Part shown: positions 51,309-63,104 of the stretch, in pieces
Layout of the letters: every line of letters begins with the position of its first letter
Position numbering within the stretch: the stretch's first letter is position 1
Assembly (NCBI GenBank): GCA_963665545.2
Contig: CAXXKZ010000004.1
Location: 558,001 to 622,000 of the forward strand
Reading direction: 5' to 3'
Length of the DNA: 64,000 nt
Origin: G963665545 sp963665545
GTDB taxonomy: Bacteria; Pseudomonadota; Gammaproteobacteria; Xanthomonadales; SZUA-36
Made by a program: the position numbers and the translations under genes
The notes under the pieces: model-generated
What the model saw: the letters and a program-made list of their open reading frames with translations, nothing else
What the model was told of the DNA's origin: nothing
The model's database searches: none

Positions 51309-51917
51309 TCAGAACAGGCTGCCCTGCTGCCGGGTGCCGGGCAGATCGCCATTGTCACTCTCCTCCGCATTGCCGACATCCGATTCAGCCGGCGCCCGAG
51401 AGGGTTCATCGGCGTCCGGTTCACCGAAATATTCATTGGCCAGGTTACGGGCCTGGTCACCAGCCTGGTCGCCAGCAAGATCGCCAGCCTGGTAACCGGG
51501 CGATTCAATTTGCCAGGGCGGGAATTCCGGCTCCGGTTCCACTGCGGTCGTAAACAAGGGGTCGGATCGGGATGGAATCACTTCGGGCAAGGGCTCGCTG
51601 GGCTGCTGGACGTTCAGCACACTGTCCTTCGACTTTTTTGCATCTGTTTGTTTCATCAGGGCAACAAGCTTGCCGACGGTGCAATGTGATTCAAGGGCAT
51701 GCCTCAGACCCTTGCGTGAATTGATGCGGTAGCGATTCCGCCGACCGTGCTTGCGGATCGTGATATAGCCCGCATCCTGCAGATCACGAACTATTTTCTG
51801 TACCGCCCGTTCCGTGATTCCGACATCCTTGGCAACGTCCCGGAGTCGCGATTCGTTGTTGCTCGACAGACAAATCAGGACATGCCCGTAATTACTAAAT
51901 AAGGTCCAGTCACCCAT
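51309..51917 (-). CDS. Winged helix-turn-helix regulator with repetitive C-terminal tail
   Basis: A 202-residue protein. Residues 1-75 form a MarR-like winged helix: HVLICLSSNNESRLRDVAKD, GITERAVQKIVRDLQDAGYI (recognition helix) and TIRKHGRRNRYRIN (wing). The C-terminal part is disordered-looking, acidic and repetitive (QAGDLAGDQAGDQARNLA), from a DNA repeat at about 51438-51500. It shares an operon with the enoyl-reductase-like gene and is divergent from nhaA, so it may control either. The ligand is unknown. Confidence 0.78.
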   Translation of the reverse strand: MGDWTLFSNYGHVLICLSSNNESRLRDVAKDVGITERAVQKIVRDLQDAGYITIRKHGRRNRYRINSRKGLRHALESHCTVGKLVALMKQTDAKKSKDSVLNVQQPSEPLPEVIPSRSDPLFTTAVEPEPEFPPWQIESPGYQAGDLAGDQAGDQARNLANEYFGEPDADEPSRAPAESDVGNAEESDNGDLPGTRQQGSLF

Positions 51918-51960
51918 GCTATTCTCACCTGAAGCCGCCGAGGATAAATAGTTCCTATGA

Positions 51961-51989
51961 AGTATAATTCGTGTTTACTTATTCTGCAA
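51961..51989 (-). promoter_or_regulatory. Sigma-70-type promoter of the winged-helix gene
   Basis: On the minus strand TTGCAG (51984-51989) is separated by exactly 17 bases from TATACT (51961-51966). This lies 44 bases before the ATG at 51917. On the plus strand TATAAT (51963-51968) overlaps the same site and faces nhaA, so the two divergent promoters overlap, and a regulator bound here could control both. Confidence 0.6.
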
Positions 51990-52014
51990 TGACTAATCAG
52001 GGGCGCCTGCCTTA

Positions 52015-52470
52015 ATGAACAGAACACAATCCCCCAGCGCGATTGCGATGCTTCAGTCATTTCTCAAGCTTGAGTCAGCCGGCGGCATATTGTTGGTGTC
52101 CGCAACCGTGGTGGCGCTGTTGTTGGCGAACATACCCACAGCGCAAGAAGCTTACGACTGGTTTCTGGGGCTGCAACTGACCGTCACACTGGGCGGGTTG
52201 GGCGTGGACAAGCCACTGCTGCTCTGGATCAATGACGCGCTGATGGTGCTGTTTTTCATGCTGATTGGGCTTGAATTGAAGCGCGAGGTCGTCGAAGGCC
52301 AGTTATCCAGCCCCGATCAGGTGATCATGCCTGCCCTGGCCGCGGTGGGGGGCTGGTCGTCCCCGCTGCCATATTCTGGTTCATCAACCAGGACTTCGTC
52401 TCACAGAAGAATGGTTGGGCGATCCCGACCGCGACTGACATTGCCTTTGCGCTTGCGGTGCTTGGCTTGA
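52015..52470 (+). CDS. nhaA: Na+/H+ antiporter NhaA, N-terminal part (frameshifted)
   Basis: About 112 residues of true NhaA sequence: a first helix (ESAGGILLVSATVVALLLANIP), LLLWINDALMVLFFMLIGLE and LKREVVEGQLSSP. After MPALAAVGG the frame leaves NhaA and runs 38 random residues to a stop at 52470. The break is at a run of six G (52347-52352); seven would restore the normal sequence GLVVPAAIFWFIN. In intact form the protein exports Na+ in exchange for protons and controls cytoplasmic pH. Confidence 0.87.
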   Translation: MNRTQSPSAIAMLQSFLKLESAGGILLVSATVVALLLANIPTAQEAYDWFLGLQLTVTLGGLGVDKPLLLWINDALMVLFFMLIGLELKREVVEGQLSSPDQVIMPALAAVGGWSSPLPYSGSSTRTSSHRRMVGRSRPRLTLPLRLRCLA

Positions 52471-53222
52471 TGGGTTCGAGAGTACCGGTCGCGCTCAAGT
52501 TATTCCTGACGACCATCGCCATCGTTGACGACATTGCGGCCATCGTCATCATTGCGGTGTTTTACACGGCCGATCTGAGTGTCCTGTCACTGAGCCTGGC
52601 GGCCCTGGGCGTCGTCGGGTTGGCCATGCTGAACCGATTCAAGGTCATGCGCCTCGCGCCGTACATGCTGGTCGGTCTTTTCATATGGTTCTGCGTACTC
52701 AAATCCGGTGTCCATGCCACATTGGCGGGTGTTGTGGTGGCGGCTTTCATTCCACTGCGCGCGGATGACGATCATTCCCCGGCCCGCCACCTTGAGCACA
52801 TTTTGCACCCCTGGGTTGCGTTTGCGGTTCTGCCTGTTTTCGCTTTCGCCAATGCCGGCGTAACACTCGTGGGTGCGAGCCTGGACGAATTCACCAGCAG
52901 AGTGCCTGTTGGCATCGTGCTCGGACTGTTCGCCGGCAAGCAGGTTGGCGTGTTTGGGATGATTCTCCTGGTGCGGCTGCTGGGCCTGGCAAAACTACCT
53001 CCCGGTACGACCTGGGGGCAGATTTACGGCGTGGCGGCGTTGTGCGGGATTGGATTCACCATGAGCCTGTTCATAGGCACTTTGGCATTCGAGCACGGAA
53101 ATTTCGATTTGCTGTACGGGGTGAAGATTGGTGTACTTATTGGGTCGCTGGTGTCGGCTGCGTGGGGTTTGTCGATACTCCACTTTACGCTCCCCAAATC
53201 ATCGCCAAAGATTGCTGTTTGA
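52458..53222 (+). CDS. nhaA: Na+/H+ antiporter NhaA, C-terminal part (frameshifted)
   Basis: Continues NhaA in the other frame. The stretch from 52353 to 52458 also codes NhaA sequence in this frame (ATDIAFALAVLGL, which includes the ion-binding region). Then ALKLFLTTIAIVDDIAAIVI carries the Asp pair of the antiport site (Asp163/164 equivalent). Remaining helices end HFTLPKSSPKIAV. The start used is an internal start. Apart from the G-tract lesion, the conserved residues look intact, which suggests a recent or reversible change or a base-calling error. Confidence 0.87.
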   Translation: MLGLMGSRVPVALKLFLTTIAIVDDIAAIVIIAVFYTADLSVLSLSLAALGVVGLAMLNRFKVMRLAPYMLVGLFIWFCVLKSGVHATLAGVVVAAFIPLRADDDHSPARHLEHILHPWVAFAVLPVFAFANAGVTLVGASLDEFTSRVPVGIVLGLFAGKQVGVFGMILLVRLLGLAKLPPGTTWGQIYGVAALCGIGFTMSLFIGTLAFEHGNFDLLYGVKIGVLIGSLVSAAWGLSILHFTLPKSSPKIAV

Positions 53223-53589
53223 CTGGGTGAGGCGCCGCTTCTGAGCAAGGGGTCTCCTTGCAGGACGCGCTCGAGCCCATCCATGGGACGCTCCTCTTGA
53301 AACATCCTGTTTCAAAGGGTCCTGCAAGAAGACCCCTTACTCCGAACCGGCTTGTGCCAGCGTTAGGGAAGCCCCATGAGCGGGCTGCTGGCCACGCCTT
53401 TAAGGATGCCGAGCGCCGACAAGCGACTGGGTCGCTGATCCAGGGATGGATCAGCGAGGCGACACGGAACAGGATGTTCCGTTGGAGCCGACCCACCAAG
53501 CGCGGAGAAGTGAGGGTAGCCCGAAGGGCCATCCGCCAGGCGTGGCCAGCAGCCCGCTCATGGGGCTTTCCGGAGGTAGAAATATCAAC
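53223..53589. repeat. Nested palindromic element between convergent nhaA and fadH
   Basis: No gene is convincing here. An outer inverted repeat of 33/34 bp (53367-53399 and 53538-53571, GGAAGCCCCATGAGCGGG... and its complement, one indel) encloses a 10-bp stem with AGGGAT loop (53432-53457) and an 8-bp stem with GGA loop (53464-53482). Upstream is a second inverted repeat of 20 bp (53247-53266 and 53319-53338, one mismatch) around an 8-bp stem (53297-53315). This looks like a MITE-like or REP-like nested element or an extended bidirectional terminator. Confidence 0.75.
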
Positions 53590-56412
<2,823 letters not shown>

Positions 56413-56413
<1 letters not shown>

Positions 56414-56970
56414 CAGGCGGTCTCCAGCGCGTATATCTGGTCCAGATGCCGCCAGTGTTCATAGGCATCCATACCGCAACCAAATACGTATTTGTCTTCG
56501 ACCTCCATACCGACAAAACGCGGCAGTTGCCCGGTCGTTTCGCGGTTATGAATTTTGCGCACCAGCACGGCACTGTTGACCGAATTGGCGCCTCGGGCCA
56601 GACAGTAGCCCTCGATCAACTGCAAAGTCAGACCCACGTCGTAAATATCGTCCACGATCAGGATGTCCTGGTCTTGCAAATTGAGGCGTGGCGGCACTCT
56701 GAATTCCAGCTCACCACCTTCGGTCTGGCCCTGGTAGCGCGTGGCGTGAATGAAATCAATCCGCACCGGCATCTTCAGCCGAGGACCCAGCCAGGCGGCG
56801 GGCATAATCGCCCCGGTCATCACTGCCAGCAGGATGATGGAACGGTCAGCGTAATAGTCGTTGATCTCATCGGCCATGCCGGCCACTGCACCCGCCACCT
56901 CCTCGCGGGTGGCGATCAAGCGGGCCTCATTCATGATCTGACGTGGATCAGTGGATTCTTCAATGCTCAT
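56413..56970 (-). CDS. Hypoxanthine-guanine phosphoribosyltransferase
   Basis: A 185-residue type I phosphoribosyltransferase. The PRPP motif is QDILIVDDIYDVGLTLQ, the flexible loop contains RYQGQTEGGELEF, and an NDYYADRSIILLAVMTGAIM region near the N-terminus has the PPi loop. KYVFGCGMDAYEHWRHL closes it. It salvages hypoxanthine or guanine. Following MTIP in the operon, it can use the hypoxanthine released by that enzyme, joining polyamine by-product recycling to purine salvage. Confidence 0.85.
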
Positions 56971-57008
56971 TAAACGCTCCGTTTGCCACTTGGCCTGATA
57001 GGGCAGTG

Positions 57009-58067
57009 CTAGCAGGCACTAGATTGTGGCTGATTCAGGCCTTCAAGGCTACGACGCCATTGAGCCCATTCTCCAACCCCGGAAGATTTCAATTCTTCCA
57101 GTTGGGCTGCATTCAGCGACGCAGTGCCGTACAGGCGGCCCAGCACGTCTTGGGTCGGCTGACCCGGGGCCGCCCAGGGATTGTCTTTGATCTCGGCAAG
57201 CAATGGGTCGACATCTTCATTCTTGCCCACCAACACCAGGTCGCAGCCGGCTTTAATGCACTGCCCAACGCGATGCTTCAGCGGACCCACCGATCTGGCG
57301 GCATGCATGCCCAGGTCATCCGAAATGATCACGCCCTGGAAACCCATCTCGGCGCGCAGAATGTCGCGCAGCCAGGCTTTGGAATAGCCGGCCGGCCGGT
57401 CATCTACCGTGGGATAGACTACGTGGGCGATCATCAGCGCATCCAGTTGCGTATGTAAGTCGCAAAACGGCCGCATGTCGTTATTTTTGAGCTCCGCCAG
57501 AGGGCGGATATCTCGAACATCCGAAAAGTGGGAATCCGCTTCTACCGAACCGTGGCCGGGAAAGTGTTTGCCACAGGCCTTCATTCCGGCATCACGCATG
57601 CCGGCGAGATAGTGCTGCGCCAACTCAATGACGACCGCCGGGTCGTCCGACAACGCCCGGTCGCCGATCACCGAACTGCCCCTGCCCAGATCAAGAACCG
57701 GCGCGAAACTCACATCGATGCCACAGGCAAGCATTTCGGTGGCCATTACCCTGCCATGCCGATACGCCATATCGCCGGCGTGGTGCGGATCGTCTTCATG
57801 CAAATTACCCAGCGCTGCCAACGGTGGCAATTGGGTAAACGAATTGCGCAGCCGCTGGACGCGACCACCTTCCTGGTCGATGGTGACCAACAGCCGTTCA
57901 TCGCAGCAACTTTGTATTTCCGCCAGCAGATTCTCCAACTGGGCACGATCACGGTAATTGCGGGAAAACAGCACCACACCGCCCACGGCCGGGTGCTGCA
58001 GATGATCCCTGCATTGGTTGCTGAGCTCAGTAGATGCCACGCCAATCAGGATCGGGCCAATACTCAT
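57009..58067 (-). CDS. nagZ: Beta-N-acetylhexosaminidase (cytoplasmic, peptidoglycan recycling)
   Basis: A 352-residue GH3 enzyme of the NagZ type. The mobile catalytic loop KHFPGHGSVEADSH carries the His-Asp pair, VTIDQEGGRVQRLR the substrate contact, and GVIISDDLGMHAA the nucleophile Asp. It cleaves GlcNAc from anhydromuropeptides in the cytoplasm, providing the signal for AmpR-type induction and feeding recycling. Cytoplasmic: no signal peptide. It lies 38 bases upstream of HPRT in the same run. Confidence 0.95.
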   Translation of the reverse strand: MSIGPILIGVASTELSNQCRDHLQHPAVGGVVLFSRNYRDRAQLENLLAEIQSCCDERLLVTIDQEGGRVQRLRNSFTQLPPLAALGNLHEDDPHHAGDMAYRHGRVMATEMLACGIDVSFAPVLDLGRGSSVIGDRALSDDPAVVIELAQHYLAGMRDAGMKACGKHFPGHGSVEADSHFSDVRDIRPLAELKNNDMRPFCDLHTQLDALMIAHVVYPTVDDRPAGYSKAWLRDILRAEMGFQGVIISDDLGMHAARSVGPLKHRVGQCIKAGCDLVLVGKNEDVDPLLAEIKDNPWAAPGQPTQDVLGRLYGTASLNAAQLEELKSSGVGEWAQWRRSLEGLNQPQSSAC

Positions 58068-58091
58068 TTATCCCCCATGGTTTTTTTATGT

Positions 58092-59417
58092 TTAAGGCCG
58101 TTCGAACAGGGCGATTGATTCCACGTGTCCGGTGTGTGGAAACATATCCATTACACCAGCGCCCTGGAGTACATAACCGTGATCCCGAACCAGTATGCCC
58201 GCATCCCGCGCCAGGCTTCCCGGATGGCATGAAACATACACTACCCGACGTGCACCGCTGGCTGCAACATGAGGAAGAATGGCCTCTGCCCCGGAACGAG
58301 GGGGGTCTATCAGCACTTTGTCATACCCACCCTGCAACCAGCTGGCGCTTCCCGGTTCTTCAGTCAGATCGGCAACGAAAAAACTTGCATTGCCAATACC
58401 ATTGCGCGCGGCATTGTGCGTTGCCAGGCGGATGAGTTGAGCATCACCCTCAACTCCGATGGCTGTACCCGCTCGACGCGCGATCGACAACGTGAAATTA
58501 CCCAAACCACAAAACAGGTCGAGGACCCGATCATGCGCTGTCAAGGCCAGCAGTTCAACTGCTCGAGCAACCATTTTGCGGTTCATCTCGCCGTTTACCT
58601 GGACGAAATCCAGGGGTCCAAATTCCAGGGTCAGATCGAATTCCGGAATGCCGTATTGCAGTTGAAACTGCTCGGGCTCCAACAATGCGATCGTCGCGGG
58701 TCCTCCAGATTGCAAAAATATTGCCAAACCAGACTGGCGGGCGAACGCCACCATCAGGCCCCTATCTGACTGGGTCAATGGCACCATATGCCTGAAAATC
58801 AGCGCGCTGCCGTTATCACCACAAGCAACCTCGATCTGTGGAATATCGCGAAAAGCGTCCAACGACCCCACCAGATCTGACAGGGCAGTCAAGCGGTTTC
58901 CGATGTCAGGCCACAGCACATGGCATTCCGACATATCGGCCACAAATCGACCGTAACGCTCCCTGAAACCGACCAGAACGCGGCCCTTGCCCGCCACATG
59001 GCGGACGGACAGGCGCGCTTTCCTGCGGTAATGCCATTGGGGTCCCGTGATGGGGTCCCACATGATCGCAGGCTCGACCTGCCCGATTCGCGCCAGATTT
59101 TGCGCCAGGGTGTTCTGCTTCGCGAGGATTTGTTGGCCCGGTTCCAGATGCTGCAGGGAACAACCACCGCACTGCCCAAAATGAGGGCAGACAGGCGTCA
59201 CGCGATGGGGCGACGGTTCCAGAACTTCAAGCACTTCGCCTTCGATAAAACGACGCCGTATGCCGGTCATCCGGGCGCGAACCCGTTCGCCCTGCAAAGC
59301 GCCGTGAACGAAGAATGTTTTACCGTCTACGTCCGAGACACCACGACCATCGTGGCTCAGATCATTAATGGCAACTTCGACTGGTTCAGCCGGGGGCCTA
59401 CGCCGTCTGCGACTCAC
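58092..59417 (-). CDS. rlmD: 23S rRNA (uracil-5-)-methyltransferase
   Basis: A 441-residue TrmA/RumA-family enzyme that methylates U1939 of 23S rRNA. An N-terminal TRAM domain (EVAINDLSHDGRGVSDVDGK) and [4Fe-4S] cysteines in VCPHFGQCGGCSLQHL are followed by SAM-binding VLDLFCGLGNFTLSIARR and the catalytic Cys in VVYVSCHPGSLARD. The pattern is that of RlmD rather than TrmA or RlmC. Starts 10 bases after the ydbL-like gene. Confidence 0.94.
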   Translation of the reverse strand: MSRRRRRPPAEPVEVAINDLSHDGRGVSDVDGKTFFVHGALQGERVRARMTGIRRRFIEGEVLEVLEPSPHRVTPVCPHFGQCGGCSLQHLEPGQQILAKQNTLAQNLARIGQVEPAIMWDPITGPQWHYRRKARLSVRHVAGKGRVLVGFRERYGRFVADMSECHVLWPDIGNRLTALSDLVGSLDAFRDIPQIEVACGDNGSALIFRHMVPLTQSDRGLMVAFARQSGLAIFLQSGGPATIALLEPEQFQLQYGIPEFDLTLEFGPLDFVQVNGEMNRKMVARAVELLALTAHDRVLDLFCGLGNFTLSIARRAGTAIGVEGDAQLIRLATHNAARNGIGNASFFVADLTEEPGSASWLQGGYDKVLIDPPRSGAEAILPHVAASGARRVVYVSCHPGSLARDAGILVRDHGYVLQGAGVMDMFPHTGHVESIALFERP

Positions 59418-59426
59418 CAGATCGTG

Positions 59427-60068
59427 CTATTTTGTCACCCAAGTGCCGCCACTGTCCTGGTAATACCAACCCTTTCGGGCGTTGCGTACCCATTGGCGGG
59501 CAAAGGTTTTCTGCACATCGGCCTCCCATTCAGGATGCCCATTGGCCACGGCAATCTCACGATACACCGCTTTGCGGTCCCGATTCTCATCTGCAACCGT
59601 GCTTTCCAGGCTCCGTCGCTGGTTGAGGGGAACTGCTGAGCGATCACGAACTGCGACCAGGCCGTCATCGCTAAAGCCGATGGCACCCGCGTCAAATAGC
59701 GCTTCCAGGCTATCGCGCTGGCGCCGGACCATTCGCGCCTTGATGTCGTTGATCTGGGGCGTGTTAATGTCAAGATCCGGCTGTTGAGCATGGGCCGATG
59801 GAATCATCCAGCCCAGAATCTGACCTGCCGCACGCGCCAATATCGGACCCCCATCTTGCACCGGGCCGTCAGGAGGATCACCGAGAAAGCCTTCCCCCCT
59901 ATAGCCTTTCCCAAGATAGCCTTCCAAGTTATCTTCGCCCAATACGTCACCAACGAATTCCTCAGCCGCGCGTTCGGCAGAGGCGGCCGGAAAATAAACA
60001 TTGATCGTGACGCAGGCCGCCACCAACAGCAGTCCACCTAGGGTCATTGCAACGCTGAGTTTTTTCAT
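59427..60068 (-). CDS. YdbL-type (DUF1318) lipoprotein
   Basis: A 213-residue protein from ATG 60068, chosen because AAGGA sits seven bases upstream. The lipobox is LLVAACVTINVYFPAASAE, the standard start of DUF1318 proteins. Residues 85-210 contain NTPQINDIKARMVRRQ and DSLEALFDAGAIG, ending GWYYQDSGGTWVTK as in YdbL. E. coli YdbL helps YdbH/YnbE in lipid transport to the outer membrane. The gene follows ydbH directly; I found no separate ynbE between them (the 140-base gap cannot hold it). Confidence 0.83.
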   Translation of the reverse strand: MKKLSVAMTLGGLLLVAACVTINVYFPAASAERAAEEFVGDVLGEDNLEGYLGKGYRGEGFLGDPPDGPVQDGGPILARAAGQILGWMIPSAHAQQPDLDINTPQINDIKARMVRRQRDSLEALFDAGAIGFSDDGLVAVRDRSAVPLNQRRSLESTVADENRDRKAVYREIAVANGHPEWEADVQKTFARQWVRNARKGWYYQDSGGTWVTK

Positions 60069-60210
60069 GCCCACATCCTTTTTCGCGACGGAAACTGCCG
60101 GTTATATTATCAGACCGCCAGGCGGCAGATTGGTGCAATTACGGTGCGGCCATGCCGGGCTTGTGTACAGTACTCTTTTCTGAACACGGCAATATCAGTT
60201 TGAAAGAGTA
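60069..60210 (-). promoter_or_regulatory. ydbH-ydbL spacer with inverted repeat
   Basis: The 142-base gap has an inverted repeat, AGTACTCTTT (60169-60178) and AAAGAGTACT (60203-60212), loop 24 bases, overlapping the ydbH stop. It is too loose for an intrinsic terminator and may be an mRNA processing or protein-binding site. A CCGCC-A-GGCGG hairpin lies near 60116-60126. I see no gene. Confidence 0.4.
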
Positions 60211-62385
60211 CTAGTCCCCGATACGGATTTTTTCATCGCCCGATGCGGCCAGCAACTCGGCAACCAATTGAGGCCAATCCAGCCTGCGGTTAAAGGCGCG
60301 AATCATAATCTTTGGTATGCCCGCGCCCTCCATAATCAGGACGCTCTCGTTGTTATCGTCAAGACCACTAACGTCACATACATTGTTTTGCATCCGGCAG
60401 CCCATTCCCAGGCGTCGGTAGGAGAAATTGTTGAATAGCTTGAGCACCGGCCCGGTCAACACGGCGGTCGCCCCGCCACCGCCGATCGAGGTCAAGTGAT
60501 TGACTGCCTGGCGAGAAATCTCAGAGGATCGTGATTTGCCTTCTGGCGTGCCCAACCAGGCGTCAAAACTGACCGGCCGCCAGTCGAGCATGCGCAGGTC
60601 ATGAACATAACCGTCCAGCCGACCGGAGATCTGCCCAAACTCAAATGTGCTGGTTAGCAACTCCAAATCCAGGCTCGTCGCATCAATACTTGCCGCCAGA
60701 CTGGGCAATACGCCAAACGCGCGTTCGATGCGGAAGTCTCCGAGCACCACCTTTCCGCCGAACACACTAAAGTCAAGTTCTCCGTCGACGCTGACGATCC
60801 CATCCTTCAAGCCGATTCCCGGAATTCGGCCGCTGATTTCGCCCTGCAATTCAGGCCAGCCGAATGCCGCAGTCAGCAAGGCCATATCCAACCCCTCAAG
60901 ATTGGCCTGAAGCTGGATGTCAGTGGCCTGCCCCGGTTGCCGCGAGAAAGCCAATTCCTGAATGGAAAGCTGTCCGCCAAGAATCTCCAGGTTCAATGGC
61001 TCCGAAATTCCGAAACCGCCGGCGCGGGGTATCAGGCCAACTGCTGCCGAACCAAGGTGAATGGGGCCGAACTGAAGCGCATCCCAGCGGATCTGTGACG
61101 ACTCGAGCAGCTCCATCGCGCCGAAATGGAAATCGTCTGTTTCAATGGTCACGTCGAGCCCCGTCACTGCGAACCTGCCCTGATCGCTATCGCCAACGTC
61201 CATACTGATCAACGACATCGACCGGGTTTGCAGCAAGACTGCCGCCGGATCAAGATCCACGACCCCCTGCCACTCAAAAACCCCCCGGGTCTCCAAACGA
61301 TCAAGCGTCCATTTGGCCGCCACGGATTCCAGGTAGCGGGTATAGGCATCTGGAAAAACCAGCGACAGTTTTTCGATGTGCATTCGTGGCGCTGGCCCAG
61401 AGGGAACAAAGGCTTCAATGTGCCCCAGCAATTCAAGGCTGCCGCCGTCACTGAGGTGAATGGCCTCCATGGTCAGTTGGTCATCCTGCCAGGCGGGTTG
61501 CATATCAATTTGCAGCGACGCATCAGCAAAATTCCGATAAAAGTCTCCCAGCAAGAGCTCACCGCTGTGCAAATCCAATCGTATTGCCCCACGGACACCG
61601 CTTTCCATCGACAGGCTGCCCTGCAGGCTCAATGCCATGCCCTCGGCCGCATATTGCCCGTCGGGAGAGTCGAAAGACAATTCCCCGACAGCCAGCCGGA
61701 ATTGCGCTTCGGGCGGGCTACCTGCCACCAGGGTTGATTCGATCTGCCCCTCAAGGGTTCCTGTACGAACCCAGGTCACCAGCCCAGCTGCCGATGCCTG
61801 CCCATCGCTGCCATCAACCAGCCTGCCGGTGTCTTCGTTGAACTCGTCCAGCAAGGAACTGACCGAAGCGATTGGCTGTGCCGGAATATTAACGGTGATC
61901 TCCAACGGGCCGGACTCGCGAATTACAAGTACACTGAATACCACAGCCGCGGCTTGCACGTGGGCTTCCATGCGCAGGGAATCCGCAGTGACACGCCCTG
62001 CGCCCAAGGTGCCGCTCAGCCGTGGCAACTTCAGCGCGGATATCAGGGCTGGCCCCAGGCTGAAAACACCCCCTGAGCAGCCTGAATTCATGATGTGCAG
62101 GAGCTGGCCAGGACAGTTCAGCCGGACTGGGCCCAAGGTGTCCATTTCCGGGTGCAATTCCGGCTGGCCATTCAACCGACTTACATCGCCGACTGTCAAC
62201 GCAATTCCTACCGCTGCTGCAAACGTCATTTCAAACTGTTCAAGGCTGAATTCCGCAACCAGAATTCGTTTGGCCGTCAGCTTCATGTCAGGTAGCGCTG
62301 CTTTGGCCTCCCCGGCCGGACAAACAACCAGCAGCAATAGCGCGAAAACCGCAGTATTGACGTTCGGCCGGGCTGGCATTGCCAT
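60211..62385 (-). CDS. YdbH-like protein (intermembrane lipid transport family)
   Basis: A 724-residue protein with a signal-type N-terminus (VNTAVFALLLLVVCPAGEAKA). The C-terminal half matches the YdbH/DctA-domain (PF11739) pattern: ISGRIPGIGLKDGIVSVDGELDFSVFGGKVVLGDF (split as ISGRIPGIGLKDG and LDFSVFGGKVVLGDF) and SIGGGGATAVLTGPVLKLFNNF, ending ELLAASGDEKIRIGD. AsmA-like proteins of this kind span the periplasm and carry lipids to the outer membrane. It overlaps pdxJ by one base and precedes ydbL. Confidence 0.85.
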   Translation of the reverse strand: MAMPARPNVNTAVFALLLLVVCPAGEAKAALPDMKLTAKRILVAEFSLEQFEMTFAAAVGIALTVGDVSRLNGQPELHPEMDTLGPVRLNCPGQLLHIMNSGCSGGVFSLGPALISALKLPRLSGTLGAGRVTADSLRMEAHVQAAAVVFSVLVIRESGPLEITVNIPAQPIASVSSLLDEFNEDTGRLVDGSDGQASAAGLVTWVRTGTLEGQIESTLVAGSPPEAQFRLAVGELSFDSPDGQYAAEGMALSLQGSLSMESGVRGAIRLDLHSGELLLGDFYRNFADASLQIDMQPAWQDDQLTMEAIHLSDGGSLELLGHIEAFVPSGPAPRMHIEKLSLVFPDAYTRYLESVAAKWTLDRLETRGVFEWQGVVDLDPAAVLLQTRSMSLISMDVGDSDQGRFAVTGLDVTIETDDFHFGAMELLESSQIRWDALQFGPIHLGSAAVGLIPRAGGFGISEPLNLEILGGQLSIQELAFSRQPGQATDIQLQANLEGLDMALLTAAFGWPELQGEISGRIPGIGLKDGIVSVDGELDFSVFGGKVVLGDFRIERAFGVLPSLAASIDATSLDLELLTSTFEFGQISGRLDGYVHDLRMLDWRPVSFDAWLGTPEGKSRSSEISRQAVNHLTSIGGGGATAVLTGPVLKLFNNFSYRRLGMGCRMQNNVCDVSGLDDNNESVLIMEGAGIPKIMIRAFNRRLDWPQLVAELLAASGDEKIRIGD

Positions 62386-63101
62386 TAGGTCTGAAGCAGG
62401 GCTTTCATGTCGGTAACAGCGCGCTCCAGGCCACAGAAGATGGCACGGGAAACGATCGCATGACCGATATTGAGCTCTACCAAGCCGGGCAGCGGGACAA
62501 TTTCCTGCACATTCTCATAGTGCAGTCCATGCCCGGCGTTGATCTGTAAGCCCAGTGCCGCCGCTTGTTCACAGGCCGCAAGCAGCCTCTTCAACTCCTC
62601 TGGCCGGGCGTCACCGCCGGCGTCAGCAAAAGCGCCGGTGTGTAACTCGATAACCGGTGCACCCACATCGCAAGCCGCTTGCAGTTGAATGGGGTCGGGA
62701 TCGATAAACAATGAAACCCGCACCCCGGCTGCTACCAAGCGCGCCACTGCCGAGTTGACGGCTTCGAATCCTCCTGCAACATCCAGGCCACCTTCCGTGG
62801 TCAATTCCTCACGTTTTTCCGGCACCAGGCACACATCCTCGGGACGGCAGCGCTCCGCAATTCCCAGCATTTCGTCGGTCACCGCCATTTCAAGATTGAT
62901 CCGCACCGGACGCCCATCACAAAGGCGGTTCACGTCAGCATCCTGAATATGTCTGCGATCTTCGCGCAAGTGAATCGTAATGGCATCGGCGCCTCCCTGA
63001 ACCGCCACCAGGGCTGCCTCGTAAACCGATGGATATTCTGTTCCCCGTGCTTGCCTCAGGGTGGCTACGTGATCGATGTTGACGCCCAGCAAGATTGACA
63101 T
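62385..63101 (-). CDS. pdxJ: Pyridoxine 5'-phosphate synthase
   Basis: A 238-residue TIM-barrel enzyme joining 1-deoxy-D-xylulose 5-phosphate to 3-amino-2-oxopropyl phosphate for vitamin B6. Signature segments are [55 protein letters not shown] and [12 protein letters not shown]. It follows recO by three bases, as in many gammaproteobacteria. acpS, the usual next gene, is replaced here by ydbH. Confidence 0.97.
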   Translation of the reverse strand: MSILLGVNIDHVATLRQARGTEYPSVYEAALVAVQGGADAITIHLREDRRHIQDADVNRLCDGRPVRINLEMAVTDEMLGIAERCRPEDVCLVPEKREELTTEGGLDVAGGFEAVNSAVARLVAAGVRVSLFIDPDPIQLQAACDVGAPVIELHTGAFADAGGDARPEELKRLLAACEQAAALGLQINAGHGLHYENVQEIVPLPGLVELNIGHAIVSRAIFCGLERAVTDMKALLQT

Positions 63102-63104
63102 AAT

